A stretch of DNA of 64,000 nucleotides from positions 1 through 64,000 of the forward strand of contig NZ_QJJM01000018.1 in the NCBI RefSeq assembly GCF_003201955.1, read 5' to 3'. Source of the DNA: Blastomonas natatoria. Lineage in GTDB: Bacteria; Pseudomonadota; Alphaproteobacteria; Sphingomonadales; Sphingomonadaceae. The notes beneath the pieces were generated by a model. The model did not search any database. It was given only the letters and a program-made list of their open reading frames with translations, and was not told the DNA's origin. Every line of letters starts with the position of its first letter. Positions within the stretch are counted from its first letter, which is position 1. Position numbers and translations under genes: made by a program. Below are positions 8,079 to 18,000 of the stretch, piece by piece.

Positions 8079-10475
8079 ATGAAGATGGGTGCTACAAATC
8101 GTTCGACCTACATCAGCCAGTTGCTGGTAGGGACCGCAGCCATTTTGATCGCAAATCCCGCTCTGGCGCAAGATGCTGCGACTGACGATGTTCAAGCTGA
8201 TGAGGGAAATGTCATCATCGTCACCGCGACCAAGCGCGACACGACGATCCAGGACGTGCCGTTTTCGATCAATGCGCAGACGCAGGAAGACATTCAGCGT
8301 TCGGGCGCGGTGACGCTTGAGGATCTGTCGCGCAATGTCGCAGGCCTTACCATCCAGAACCTCGGGCCGGGCCAGAGCCAGGTTTCGGTTCGCGGGATTT
8401 CCGCAGGGCAGGTCGTCCGCGATCAGCCCGGCGTGAAGGAGCAGGTCGGCGTCTATCTCGACGAATCCGTGATCTCGCTGTCGCTGTTCACGCCAGATAT
8501 CGACCTGTTCGACTTGAACCGCGTGGAAACCCTGCGCGGGCCGCAGGGCACGCTGTTCGGTTCGGGCTCCGTCGGCGGCACGATCCGCTACATCACCAAC
8601 CAGCCGACCCTTGGCGTGACCGAGGGGCAGGTGGAAGCGAACGTCAATGTAATCGACGGCGGCAATGTCGGCGGGCATCTCAAGGGCGCTGTCAACGTGC
8701 CGCTGGGCGATACCGCTGCGATCCGCGCGGTCGGATATTACACCCGCTATTCCGGCTTCATCGATGCGCAAGGCCCCGGTGGCGGACAGAACGTCAATGA
8801 TGGCGAGCGTTACGGCGGCCGCATTGCGCTGACCTTCGAGCCTTCCGATACCTTCTCGATCACCCCGCGCATCATCTACCAGAAGATCACGGCGAACGGG
8901 TTCAACCGGCAGGAGACCTACAACCTCTTCGCCAACCGCTTCACCGCCACGCGGCCTGCGGTGCAGCTTGGCGAGCGCGAGCAGTTCCTGCTGCTGCCCG
9001 AGGCCTTCGAGGATGAAACCTTCATCGCCGATCTGACGATCAAGGTCGGGCTCGGCGCGCACGAGCTGACGTCGGTGTCGTCCTACATCAACCGCGACAT
9101 TCTCGTCAGCCGCGATGCGAGCGCGCTGACCGGGTCGGTTTCTGTCGATCTCGGCTTCCCGGCGGCGGCGGTGGTGCTGCCCTCGAACCTGCGCGACACC
9201 ACCGATCTTTCGACCTTCACCCAGGAACTGCGCTTTGCCTCGGACTATGACGGTCCGTTCCAGTGGCTTATCGGCGGCTTCTATTCCGATGTGCAGCGCG
9301 ATTACCGTCAGCGCCTGCCCACCCCGGGTTATGACGCCTTCACTGACGCGACGCTGGGCGCGGGCACTTCGGCGGCCGTCGCCAATGGCTTCCCGGTCAA
9401 CTCGCCGTTCAATTCCGACTTGCCCTTCGATATCGAGCAGCTCGCGGTGTTCGGCGAGGTCAGCTACGAGCTGACCGACAAGCTGACCTTCACCGCTGGC
9501 GGGCGCTACTACGATTTCGAGGAAGTGCGCATCATCACCACCGGTGGCCTGTTTGCCAATGGTGATAGCGGCGTGGTGGATACCACCGCTTCCGACGGCT
9601 TCACCCCGCGCTTCCTGCTGAGCTATAAGGCGAGCGACGACGTGACCATCAACGCCCAGGCCGCGCAGGGCTTCCGGCTTGGCGGGGTCAACGATCCTCT
9701 CAACACCCCGCTGTGCAACGCGCAGGACCTGGCGCTGTTCGGCGGCTTCCAGGATTACAGCGACGAAAAGCTGTGGAACTACGAGCTGGGCGTGAAGACG
9801 CAAGGCGCAGGCTTCACCTTCAACGCGGCCGCCTTCTACAACGACATCAGCAACCTTCAGGTGACGCTGGATGCCGGCAGCTGTTCGTCGCGCATCGTGT
9901 TCAACGTACCCGAAGCCTACGCTGCCGGGATCGAGGCCGAACTGGGCTTCAGCCCCTCACCGGGTCTTAGCTTCAACGTCAGCGGCAGTTACATCCAGTC
10001 GGAGTTCAACAGCACCCTTCCGGGCGTGCTGGCGACCGCGACCGGGATCCGCGATGGCAATCGCCTGCCCTCGGTGCCTGAATTCCAGCTTTCGGCCAAC
10101 GGCAGCTACGAATGGGAGCTGGGCGAGGCGACCACGGCCTTCGTGACCGGTTCGTTCCAGCATGTCGGTTCGCGCTTCACGCAGCCGTCCGATCAGGAAA
10201 ACAATCCGCGCACCTTCGTGCATGGTCTGCCCTTCGGCGGCGCTCCGGCAACCGCGGCGACCACGATCGATCTGGAACTGCCCGATTATCAGCTGGTCAA
10301 CTTTAGCGCCGGGGTGGAGCTTGAGAACGGCCTGTCGCTGACGGCCTATGTCAACAACCTGTTCGACGAGAACCCGCTGCTGTCGTTCGATCGCGAGCGT
10401 GGCGGCCGGGCGCGGCTCGGCTTCAACATCGGTCAGCCGCGCACCTTCGGCGTGACCGCGCGGCAAACGTTCTGA
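8079..10475 (+). CDS. TonB-dependent outer-membrane receptor
   Basis: 798 residues from the ATG at 8079, chosen over an in-frame start at 8034 because GGGAGAGAGG lies just upstream and the signal peptide (cleaved after PALAQ, about residue 28) then begins correctly. The TonB box reads NVIIVTATKRD. The plug has VSVRGISAGQ and RVETLRGPQGTLFGSGS followed by GGTIRYITNQP. The barrel ends in the aromatic terminus TARQTF. It belongs to the large sphingomonad-type receptor class, often tied to uptake of plant compounds, xenobiotics or chelates. The ligand cannot be deduced because the neighbours are IS remnants and metal genes. It is intact and monocistronic. Confidence 0.85.
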   Translation: MKMGATNRSTYISQLLVGTAAILIANPALAQDAATDDVQADEGNVIIVTATKRDTTIQDVPFSINAQTQEDIQRSGAVTLEDLSRNVAGLTIQNLGPGQSQVSVRGISAGQVVRDQPGVKEQVGVYLDESVISLSLFTPDIDLFDLNRVETLRGPQGTLFGSGSVGGTIRYITNQPTLGVTEGQVEANVNVIDGGNVGGHLKGAVNVPLGDTAAIRAVGYYTRYSGFIDAQGPGGGQNVNDGERYGGRIALTFEPSDTFSITPRIIYQKITANGFNRQETYNLFANRFTATRPAVQLGEREQFLLLPEAFEDETFIADLTIKVGLGAHELTSVSSYINRDILVSRDASALTGSVSVDLGFPAAAVVLPSNLRDTTDLSTFTQELRFASDYDGPFQWLIGGFYSDVQRDYRQRLPTPGYDAFTDATLGAGTSAAVANGFPVNSPFNSDLPFDIEQLAVFGEVSYELTDKLTFTAGGRYYDFEEVRIITTGGLFANGDSGVVDTTASDGFTPRFLLSYKASDDVTINAQAAQGFRLGGVNDPLNTPLCNAQDLALFGGFQDYSDEKLWNYELGVKTQGAGFTFNAAAFYNDISNLQVTLDAGSCSSRIVFNVPEAYAAGIEAELGFSPSPGLSFNVSGSYIQSEFNSTLPGVLATATGIRDGNRLPSVPEFQLSANGSYEWELGEATTAFVTGSFQHVGSRFTQPSDQENNPRTFVHGLPFGGAPATAATTIDLELPDYQLVNFSAGVELENGLSLTAYVNNLFDENPLLSFDRERGGRARLGFNIGQPRTFGVTARQTF

Positions 10476-10477
10476 TA

Positions 10478-10500
10478 CCAAAAGGTAGCGTCGCTTTTTT
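10478..10500 (+). terminator. Possible weak terminator after the TonB receptor
   Basis: Three bases after the receptor stop, TACC-AAAA-GGTA can form a short stem-loop, followed after a GC-rich spacer by a run of six T. The stem is only four pairs and not directly joined to the T-run, so it is a weak call. Confidence 0.35.
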
Positions 10501-10956
10501 GCTTGCCGGTCAGTTCCGCATCGGTTGGATAGTTGATGTGTTCGCGCAGGGTGAGTTCTCTACTCCAAGTGCCTGAAGCGGATGAACGGAGTTGGTGTAG
10601 TACAACCGTTCTGGCCGTGCCTTTGGATTACGGGTGGCCGGGTGGCTGCAGTAAAATTGTGCACGTTTTAAACGTGTATGCCGGCAGTGGTGGCGACGAA
10701 GCCCATTATTCCGCGATCGTAGCGGCCGAGAGAAAAGGCAGCCCGCACCTTGCCGCCGGTGTCGCAGCCAATCTGGTGTTTGTCAGAGGACCATGACATA
10801 TTGCGGGTATCGATGCCTAGCACCCGTAGTTGCGATGCTTGTTTGCCCCGCCGCTACGGCACTTGAGAAGCAGGCGATAGACCTTCCTTATTTGGTGGAA
10901 CAGCTTTACCTGGTACTTGCTACCCCGCGCACAAGCATTGGTAGGTCGAAAACAAA
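10501..10956. other. Intergenic stretch with no recognised gene
   Basis: About 450 bases. A reading frame of 87 codons exists on the plus strand (10533-10796) but has no ribosome binding site, no recognisable domain and an unlikely composition. The minus strand shows only broken frames. It may be decayed insertion-sequence DNA, but no family could be recognised. Confidence 0.4.
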
Positions 10957-11319
10957 ATGAAGATTGGTGCGATGAGCATTATTCGGACAGCCTATCGAAA
11001 TGAACTGGCAGAATTCCGTGCTGCGCGTGCCAGCGGCGATCACGCCAGCGCCTGGCAAAGGCTCGAACGCGGGCACATCATCGCTCAGGGTAGTCTGCAG
11101 CTGCATATTCACTCGCACGGCGTAATGCTGGCATTCGCGGTGTCGCGGCGCGAATGGGCCGAGGTTGCAGGCCAGGTGCTGCGTCTGTTTCTAGCGCCAT
11201 TGGGCACACTGACCGGTCGCACGCCGATGGGAAATACCGGGCGATCGGACGTCAGTGCTTTTGCCTCTATGCCAATACCGGCGGATATTGCGCAGATCGT
11301 GAATGCGGGCCGTGATTGA
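10957..11319 (+). CDS. DUF3703 family protein
   Basis: 120 residues. It shows the DUF3703 pattern: an N-terminal helix (YRNELAEFRAARASGDHASAWQ), then RGHIIAQGSLQLHIHSHGVML and the C-terminal block GTLTGRTPMGNTGRSDVSAF with SMPIPADI. There is no signal peptide or membrane segment. The biochemical role of DUF3703 is unknown, but its members often sit next to heavy-metal efflux genes, as here beside a P1B-4-type ATPase. An ATG six codons in (10972) is an equally possible start; neither has a strong ribosome site. It is convergent with the ATPase gene. Confidence 0.75.
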   Translation: MKIGAMSIIRTAYRNELAEFRAARASGDHASAWQRLERGHIIAQGSLQLHIHSHGVMLAFAVSRREWAEVAGQVLRLFLAPLGTLTGRTPMGNTGRSDVSAFASMPIPADIAQIVNAGRD

Positions 11320-11362
11320 TTGTCAGAGCGTGCGCTGCCTTACGGTTAGAACCGTCAATTGG

Positions 11363-13846
11363 TCAGTCGCGGTACGCCAAGAGCCTGAGTGCATTGACCA
11401 CTACAATGATGGTTGAGCCTTCATGCACGGCCACCGCTGGACCGATGCCGAGTCCCATGATCGTGGCGGGAACCAAGAACCCGACTACGCCGAGGCTCAC
11501 AAACACGTTCTGCCGGATGATCCCGCGGGTATGCCGGCTTAGGCCCACAGCGAATGGCAAGTGCGCCAGGTCGTCGGCCATGAGGGCAACGTCGGCTGTC
11601 TCCAGCGCCACGTCCGATCCTGCCGCCCCCATGGCGATGCCGACCGTAGCACTGGCCATGGCCGGTGCATCATTGACGCCGTCGCCAACCATTGCGACCC
11701 TGTCTTCGCCCGCAAGCTTCTTGATCACGACAACCTTGTCTTCCGGCATGAGATCGCCCCATGCTTCGTCTATCCCGACGTCCTTGGCGATCGCTTCGGC
11801 AACCTTTTGGTGATCCCCCGAGATCATGATCATCCGGGTGATGCCCAACTCACGCAAGCGAAGCAGCGCGGATTTGGCCGCTTCGCGAGGCGTATCGAGC
11901 AGACCGATCGCCCCGAGGTCACGGTCCCCTTTCCGGACCAGCATCGTCGTTCGTCCGTTTTCGCGCAGTGACGCTATCGCGTCCTGTGCCTCCTGCCCCA
12001 GCGCCGGAATTGCGTCCTTACCGAACATTTCGGATTTGCCGATCCACACTGTCTCGCCGTCCGCGGTCGCGGTAACACCCCGGCCGGTAAGACTCTTGAG
12101 ATCGGCGGCATGGGGCAGGGCGCGCCCCCCCAGACGTGCGCTACCATCCCTGACGATCGCCTGGGCCAGTGGATGATCGCTCAATGCTTCGACAGCGACC
12201 GCAGTCGCAAGCAGTTCACTTTCATCAGTGCCTCCCAGAGGGACGATGTCGGTAATGCGCGGGCGGCCTTCGGTCAAAGTGCCGGTCTTGTCGAATGCTA
12301 TTGCCTTGAGCGAACCGAGATTTTCCAAGGGTGCGCCGCCCTTGATAAGTACACCGCCGCGCGCTGCGCGCGCCACACCCGATAGAACTGCGCTTGGCGT
12401 CGCAATGGCAAGCGCGCAGGGACTCGCTGCAACCAGCACCGCCATCGCTCGGTAAAAGCTGTCGCGGAACGGCTCGTCCACAACGGTCCAGGCGAACAGC
12501 AGCACGAACGATACAACCAAGACTGCGGGGACGAAGACCCGTTCGAACCGGTCGGTAAAGCGCTGCGTCGGGGATTTTTGCGTCTCCGCTTCGCTCACCA
12601 TCTTCACGACTTTCGCAAGCGCGCTTTCACTGGAGCGGCGCGTCACCTCAATCTCGATCGCGCCGCTGCCATTGATCGTTCCGGCAAATACCCGGCTTTG
12701 CGGATCAACCATGTCGGGCTTGGCCCGTGCGGCGACCACGTCGGCTACCGGTATCTTGTCGACCGGGATACTTTCACCCGTGACGGGCGCCTGGTTGATC
12801 GCGCTCGATCCCTTCAGAACGAAGCCGTCGGCGGGCAAGCGCTCGTTCGGACGCACGATGACGATGTCGCCGACCACCATTTGTCCGACGTCGATTTCGC
12901 TGGTCGCGCCATCGCGGCGCACCGTTGCGGTTTCAGGGGCAAGCTTCGCCAGGGCCTCAATTGCCTTCTTGGCGCGGCCCATGGCATAGTGCTCCAGCGC
13001 GTGTCCGAGACTGAACAGGAACAGGAGAAGCGCGCCTTCGGCCCACGCCCCCAAGGCGGCTGCCCCGGCGGCGGCGACCAGCATCAGGGTGTCGATCTCG
13101 AACTTCTTCAACCGAAGGTTGTCAATCGCCTCGCGTAGCGTGAAGAAACCACCGAAGAAATAGGCTGCGATATAGCAGGCGGTCGGGAGCCAAGCGGGCG
13201 GACCGGCTATCAGCTTCTCAATTGCGAAACCGATTCCCAGCAGCGCGCCGCAGGCGAGGGCAAAGATCAGTTCAGTGTTGGGCCCCAGAAAATCAGCGTG
13301 GCTGTGATCGTGACCATCACCGGAGCTATGCCTTTCCTCAGCCGACCCATGGCCACTTGCCCCATGATCATGACCGGCATGATCATCGGCACTGACCCGC
13401 TTTTCGATGCCAACCTTGAGTTTGCGAAGGGCCGAAAGCACTTCCTCTTCGGTGGTCTCGCGGCGATCATATTCGACCCGCACAGACCCCCCTGAACTGG
13501 CGCTGGCCTGTACCACGCCGGGTAAGGCGCAAAGCGCATCGCTGATCGTTCGAGCGCGACGCTCATGGTTGATCCCCGTTGCTTGCCAGATAGCATGGCC
13601 ATAGCGCTCGGTGATTTCAGCGCCGGCTGCGCGCACGATTTCGCGCAAACGCGGCAAAGGCAGCTTGGCAGCGTCGAAATGGATGCACAGCGCTGCTGGC
13701 GTATCGTCGTCGACACAGATGACATGCGCCCGCTCAACGCCTTCGCGCTTCGTCAGCGTTGCTACGAGACGATCGAGACATGCGTCAGCTGCGTCGGGAA
13801 GGTCGGGCAATAGCACCGGAATGTCGAGTTCGAGCTTGTCATTCAT
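11363..13846 (-). CDS. P1B-4-type metal-transporting ATPase (Zn/Co/Fe class)
   Basis: 827 residues from the ATG at 13846, which has GGGAGG five bases upstream. The cytoplasmic N-terminus has two ferredoxin-like regions without CxxC and a His-rich tract (HAGHDHGASGHG and GDGHDHSHAD, about residues 150-190). TGES and DKTGT (about 521) mark the actuator and phosphorylation sites, and GDGVNDAPA the hinge. The membrane metal site reads SPCALA (about 477) instead of CPC, and a late helix has HEGST (about 807). SPC together with HEG(G/S)T is the signature of subgroup P1B-4, whose members export Co2+, Fe2+ or Zn2+; it is not the CPC copper or Zn/Cd/Pb type. It overlaps the CDF gene by eight bases, so the two are translationally coupled. 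The exact metal cannot be read from the sequence. Confidence 0.85.
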   Translation of the reverse strand: MNDKLELDIPVLLPDLPDAADACLDRLVATLTKREGVERAHVICVDDDTPAALCIHFDAAKLPLPRLREIVRAAGAEITERYGHAIWQATGINHERRARTISDALCALPGVVQASASSGGSVRVEYDRRETTEEEVLSALRKLKVGIEKRVSADDHAGHDHGASGHGSAEERHSSGDGHDHSHADFLGPNTELIFALACGALLGIGFAIEKLIAGPPAWLPTACYIAAYFFGGFFTLREAIDNLRLKKFEIDTLMLVAAAGAAALGAWAEGALLLFLFSLGHALEHYAMGRAKKAIEALAKLAPETATVRRDGATSEIDVGQMVVGDIVIVRPNERLPADGFVLKGSSAINQAPVTGESIPVDKIPVADVVAARAKPDMVDPQSRVFAGTINGSGAIEIEVTRRSSESALAKVVKMVSEAETQKSPTQRFTDRFERVFVPAVLVVSFVLLFAWTVVDEPFRDSFYRAMAVLVAASPCALAIATPSAVLSGVARAARGGVLIKGGAPLENLGSLKAIAFDKTGTLTEGRPRITDIVPLGGTDESELLATAVAVEALSDHPLAQAIVRDGSARLGGRALPHAADLKSLTGRGVTATADGETVWIGKSEMFGKDAIPALGQEAQDAIASLRENGRTTMLVRKGDRDLGAIGLLDTPREAAKSALLRLRELGITRMIMISGDHQKVAEAIAKDVGIDEAWGDLMPEDKVVVIKKLAGEDRVAMVGDGVNDAPAMASATVGIAMGAAGSDVALETADVALMADDLAHLPFAVGLSRHTRGIIRQNVFVSLGVVGFLVPATIMGLGIGPAVAVHEGSTIIVVVNALRLLAYRD

Positions 13847-14450
13847 GACGACCTCCCTTCGTTGTATTGGGTTCGGTGCGTGCGTCGCGCAGGATTTCGA
13901 CGCCGCCCTTGATGGCGATGAGCGCGGTAGCGAAACCGACGAGCAGGTCCGGCCAGTTCGTACCCAGCCAGAACACCAGCACACCGGCAATCAGGATGCC
14001 GCCGTTGGAGATGAAGTCGTTGAAGCTGAAAGTGGTCGCGGCCCGGAGATTGACGTCCGGTTCCTTGATGCGTTGAAGCAGCCGAAGGCAGAGGTAGTTT
14101 ACCGCGCCAGCAATCGCGGACATCACCATCATGGTGGGCCCGATGGGCTCGCTCCCCTGGATGAAGCGCCGCCCGACATCGAGCAGGATGCCACCGGCAA
14201 ACAGCAGCAGCATGACGCCTGAAGCCATCGCTGCGCGGGTCTTCCATGTTTGACCCCGGGTCAGTGCGACAAGGCTCAGCGCGTAAACGGCCGTATCGGA
14301 CAGGTTATCGACGCCATTGGCGATCAGCGCGCTCGAGTCTGCGAAAGCGCCGGTAGCAAAGAAGCCCCCCGCGATTGCCGCATTGAGCAGCAGCACGATC
14401 CAGAGCGTGCGACGCTCCTGCGAGTTGTCATTGTCGTTCACGGCAATCAC
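13839..14450 (-). CDS. Short cation diffusion facilitator (CDF) transporter
   Basis: 203 residues with a GTG start at 14450 and GGAGAG six bases upstream. Six predicted membrane helices fill the protein. The CDF metal-site segments are visible as DSSALIANGVDNLSD (helix 2) and SFNDFISNGG (helix 5). The usual cytoplasmic C-terminal metal-sensing domain of about 90 residues is absent, giving the short form seen in some alphaproteobacteria. CDF proteins exchange divalent metal for protons and export it to the periplasm. It is the first gene of a two-gene operon with the P1B-4-type ATPase, whose start overlaps its end, so both likely export the same ion (Zn or Co). Confidence 0.8.
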   Translation of the reverse strand: MIAVNDNDNSQERRTLWIVLLLNAAIAGGFFATGAFADSSALIANGVDNLSDTAVYALSLVALTRGQTWKTRAAMASGVMLLLFAGGILLDVGRRFIQGSEPIGPTMMVMSAIAGAVNYLCLRLLQRIKEPDVNLRAATTFSFNDFISNGGILIAGVLVFWLGTNWPDLLVGFATALIAIKGGVEILRDARTEPNTTKGGRHE

Positions 14451-14598
14451 GGCTTTCTCTCCCTAACCACGCGGCTCGCAAGGCTCTGGAGTACGCAAGG
14501 GGCGGGGCAGCCGGACAACGTGCTATCTTGGGGGAGCAGACGATCCCGGCGGTGCTTGAGTGCACCAAGGTCGCCTTGCTTCATGATCGAAAAGAATC

Positions 14599-14973
14599 TC
14601 ATCTTTTTCGTCCTCGCTCGCAAACAACCTTGGCCCCTTCGCCAGTGACGAGGACCAGATTGGTGTCCCGAAAATGGGCACTGAGGTTGGCGCTGCGGTA
14701 CTGAAAGCCCTGTGCAGGCGCATTCAGGACAAGCGGCTCGCCTTCGTAAGATTTGCGGACTTCCATGGTGAGACCTTCGTTCTTGAAGTCCACAAACCGG
14801 CTTTGCCCATCAGTACATTGGTATGGATGTCGACCCGATTGGGCGGATCCGTCCGGGATCTGCGACGCGTGGATATCTCGCTCCGATGTCGGCATTTGCT
14901 CTGGATCGCCCGAGCACGCTGAAAAGCCCGCCGCCATGGCAACGATAGAAATCAAAGGCCTGACTTTCCGCAT
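14599..14973 (-). CDS. MliC-like periplasmic lipoprotein
   Basis: 124 residues from the ATG at 14973. The N-terminus MRKVRPLISIVAMAAGFSACSG is a lipoprotein signal with the lipobox cysteine at about residue 20. The mature part holds an MliC-like beta-barrel motif: YQCTDGQSRFVDF, LVLNAP, FQYRSANLSAHF and a closing VVCER, with the two conserved cysteines that form a disulfide. MliC/PliC proteins inhibit C-type lysozyme, but this small fold is also found in proteins of unknown role. It lies 119 bases downstream of the czcA-like gene on the same strand and may be the last gene of that transcript. The ribosome site is weak and an upstream start at 15009 is possible. Similarity is moderate. Confidence 0.6.
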   Translation of the reverse strand: MRKVRPLISIVAMAAGFSACSGDPEQMPTSERDIHASQIPDGSAQSGRHPYQCTDGQSRFVDFKNEGLTMEVRKSYEGEPLVLNAPAQGFQYRSANLSAHFRDTNLVLVTGEGAKVVCERGRKR

Positions 14974-15092
14974 AGGCTGGCTCTGGGTCTCTGAACTGCT
15001 GAAGGACATCGCTGCCGAACCTGACAATCGGGCCTCCTGTGCAGTTGCGACAAGGGTAAGCGGGGCGATCACCGACCGCCCCGCTGGATTTT

Positions 15093-18000
15093 TCATGACG
15101 ACGTCTCCACGATAGTCTGCCCGTGGTCGGCGCCTTCGAACGCCTCATTGTAGTGTTCGGGCTGTCTGATGGTCTTCTGGCCGAACCGGGCATAAAGCGT
15201 CGGCAGGACAAACAGCGTCAGCAGGGTGGCCGAGATCAAGCCACCGATTACCACCGTTGCCAGGGGCTTCTGGACCTCAGCACCGGCGCCGGCGCCCAGC
15301 GCCATCGGAACGAATCCCAGGCTCGCAACAAGGGCTGTCATCACGACTGGTCGCAGGCGCTGCATGGCTCCCACATAGGCCGCCTCCTCCCGGGACATCC
15401 CAGAGCGGATCAGATCCTGGATCGAACTGACCATGACCAGGCCATTGAGAACAGCGATGCCTGACAACGCGATGAAGCCAACGGCGGCGGAAATGGAGAA
15501 GTCCATTCCGCGTGCGAACAACAGCAAGACACCGCCAACCAGCGCAAAGGGCACGCCAGTGAACACGATCGCTGCATCTCTGGCCGAACCCAATGCGCCG
15601 TAAAGCAGCACCAGGATCAGAATGAAGCAGGCCGGGATGACAAGCTTCAGTCTCTCGCTTGCTGACTGGAGGTTTTCAAATTGACCACCCCATTCCAGAT
15701 AGACACCAGCTGGCAAGCGAATCTCCTTCGCGATGACCTCCTGGGCATCGGCAACAACCGATCCTACGTCCCTGCCGCGGACATTGGCCTGGACCACCAC
15801 ACGCCGCTTGCCATTCTCGCGGCTGATTTGATTGGGTCCGTCGACCACCTGGATGTCGGCAACACTGGAAAGCGGTACACTACCGCCACCCGCAACAGGT
15901 ACCGGAACCTGCTCCAGCACGCTGATGTCCGAGCGTTGAGCCTCCGCGAGACGCAGCACCACCGGAAACCGGCGATCGCCTTCGAAGATCTGCCCGGCCA
16001 CCCGGCCACCGAGCGTGGCTGTCACCGTATCCTGAACGTCTTGAGACGTGACCCCGAGCCGCGCCATTGCGTCGCGATTGACGCGAATGTCGAGCATGGG
16101 AAGACCGGTTGTCTGCTCGACCTTCACGTCAGCTGCGCCCTCGGTTCGGCGCAGCACGGCGGCAATCTCCTCGGCGGTCCGGTTCATCTGGTTGAAGTCG
16201 TCGCCGAAGACCTTGACTGCTATGTCACCGCGAACGCCGGCGATTAATTCATTGAACCGCATCTGGATGGGCTGGGTAATCTCGTAGGCATTGCCCGGAA
16301 TCTTCGAAAGATTGCTCTCGATCCGGCTTACAAGCTCTTCCTTCGGAAGCTCAGGGTTGGGCCATTCCTCACGCGGTTTCAGGATCACGAACATGTCGGT
16401 TGCATTGGGGGGCATCGGATCCGAAGCAAGTTCGGCAGTGCCGGTTTTGGAATAGACGAACGCGACCTCGGGTTGGTTCGACATCATTCGCTCGATCGGC
16501 ACCTGCATCGCCTGGCTCTGCTGGACAGACGTTGCCGGGATGCGCAGCGACTGGATCAGCAGATCGCCCTCATCGAGCTGCGGCAGGAACACCGAGCCGA
16601 GGGTGGTGAAAGCCAGTGCCGCCACGACAAGGCTGGCGACACCGGCTCCGATCGTTACCGTCGGGCGCTTCATCGCCCGCTCGAGGCCAGGCTCATAACG
16701 CTTCTTGAGCCATGTGATGATGCGGCCATCCTTCTCCTCTACCTTTTTGGAAAGCCAGATTGCGATCATCGCCGGAACGAATGTGAGCGAGAGAACAAAC
16801 GCGAAGGCGAGGGCGATGATGACGGTCAGCGCCATAGGCACGAAGGTCTTGCCCTCGACGCCTGTCAGGGTCAGCAAGGGGACGTAAACGAGGATAATGA
16901 TGGCCTGCCCGTAGACAGATGGCCTGATCATCTCGCGGGCGGCAGAGGCGACGGTCGCCAATCGCTCCTTGACGCTGAGAAGACGTCCCTCGTGGTGCTG
17001 CTGCTCGGCAAGGCGCCTCAAGGCATTCTCGACGATGATAACGGCGCCATCAACGATCAGGCCGAAATCGAGCGCGCCGAGACTCATCAGGTTGGCCGAC
17101 ACGCCGACACGCAGCATCCCGAAACCAGTCAGCATCATCGTGATCGGAATCACCAAGGCAGCGATCAGCGCTGCCCGGAAATTGCCGAGCAAAATGAAGA
17201 GCACGACGATGACCAGCAAGGCGCCCTCAGACAGGTTCTTGGCAACCGTTGAAATCGTTGAATTGACGAGTTCGGTCCGATTGAGGACGGGTTGGATCAC
17301 CACATCCGGGGGCAGGGATGCGTTGATTGTCTTGAGTTTCTCGGCGACCGCTGTCGACACAATGCGGCTGTTTTCGCCGATCCGCATGATTGCGGTGCCG
17401 ACGACAACTTCGGTTCCGTTCTCCGACGCTGAGCCCATGCGGATAGCCTGACCCGTCTTGACGGTGGCCACCTGCTCGACCGTGATCGGCACGCCATTGC
17501 GTGTCGCGATGACAGTTCTTCCCAATTCAGCGGCATTACGGATCAGTGCGTCGGAACGCACCGCCAAACCTTCGCCGTTGCGGTTTACAAAGCCGCCGCC
17601 CACGCTGGTGTTGTTCTGCTCCAATGCATTGCCAAGTTCGGTCAGGGATATGCCAAGCGAGGCCAGCTTCTGCACATCGGGCACTACAAGAAACTGCTTG
17701 GCATAGCCGCCGATCGAATCGACGCCGGCAAGGCCTGGGGTGCCCTTGAGCAGAGGCGTGACAATCCAGTCCTGCGCTGTTCGCAGATAGGTCGCCTTGT
17801 CGACTTCGGTCGTCAGCCGTTCACCCTCGGGCGTGATATAGCTACCGTCCGGTTGCTGGCCCGGTTCGCCAGGCTTGTGCTTGTCGTCATCGCGGTGGTC
17901 TAGCCGAACCGTATACATGTACACTTCGCCCAAGCCGGTCGCGATGGGGCCCATTTCGGGGTTTACACCATCGGGAAGGTTCTCCTGCACCCCCTGCAAC

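Noticed and set aside
7866-9803. Long open frame of 645 codons on the minus strand
   Set aside because: It lies wholly antisense to a well-supported TonB receptor, lacks any family pattern, and is the usual third-position effect of high-GC coding DNA.
14520-14600. Terminator after the MliC-like gene
   Set aside because: The AAAAGA/TCTTTT pairing is weak and partly inside the coding end, so I do not claim it.
16473-17252. Plus-strand frame of 259 codons opposite czcA
   Set aside because: His/Asp-rich composition is the complement of czcA codons; no independent gene signals.
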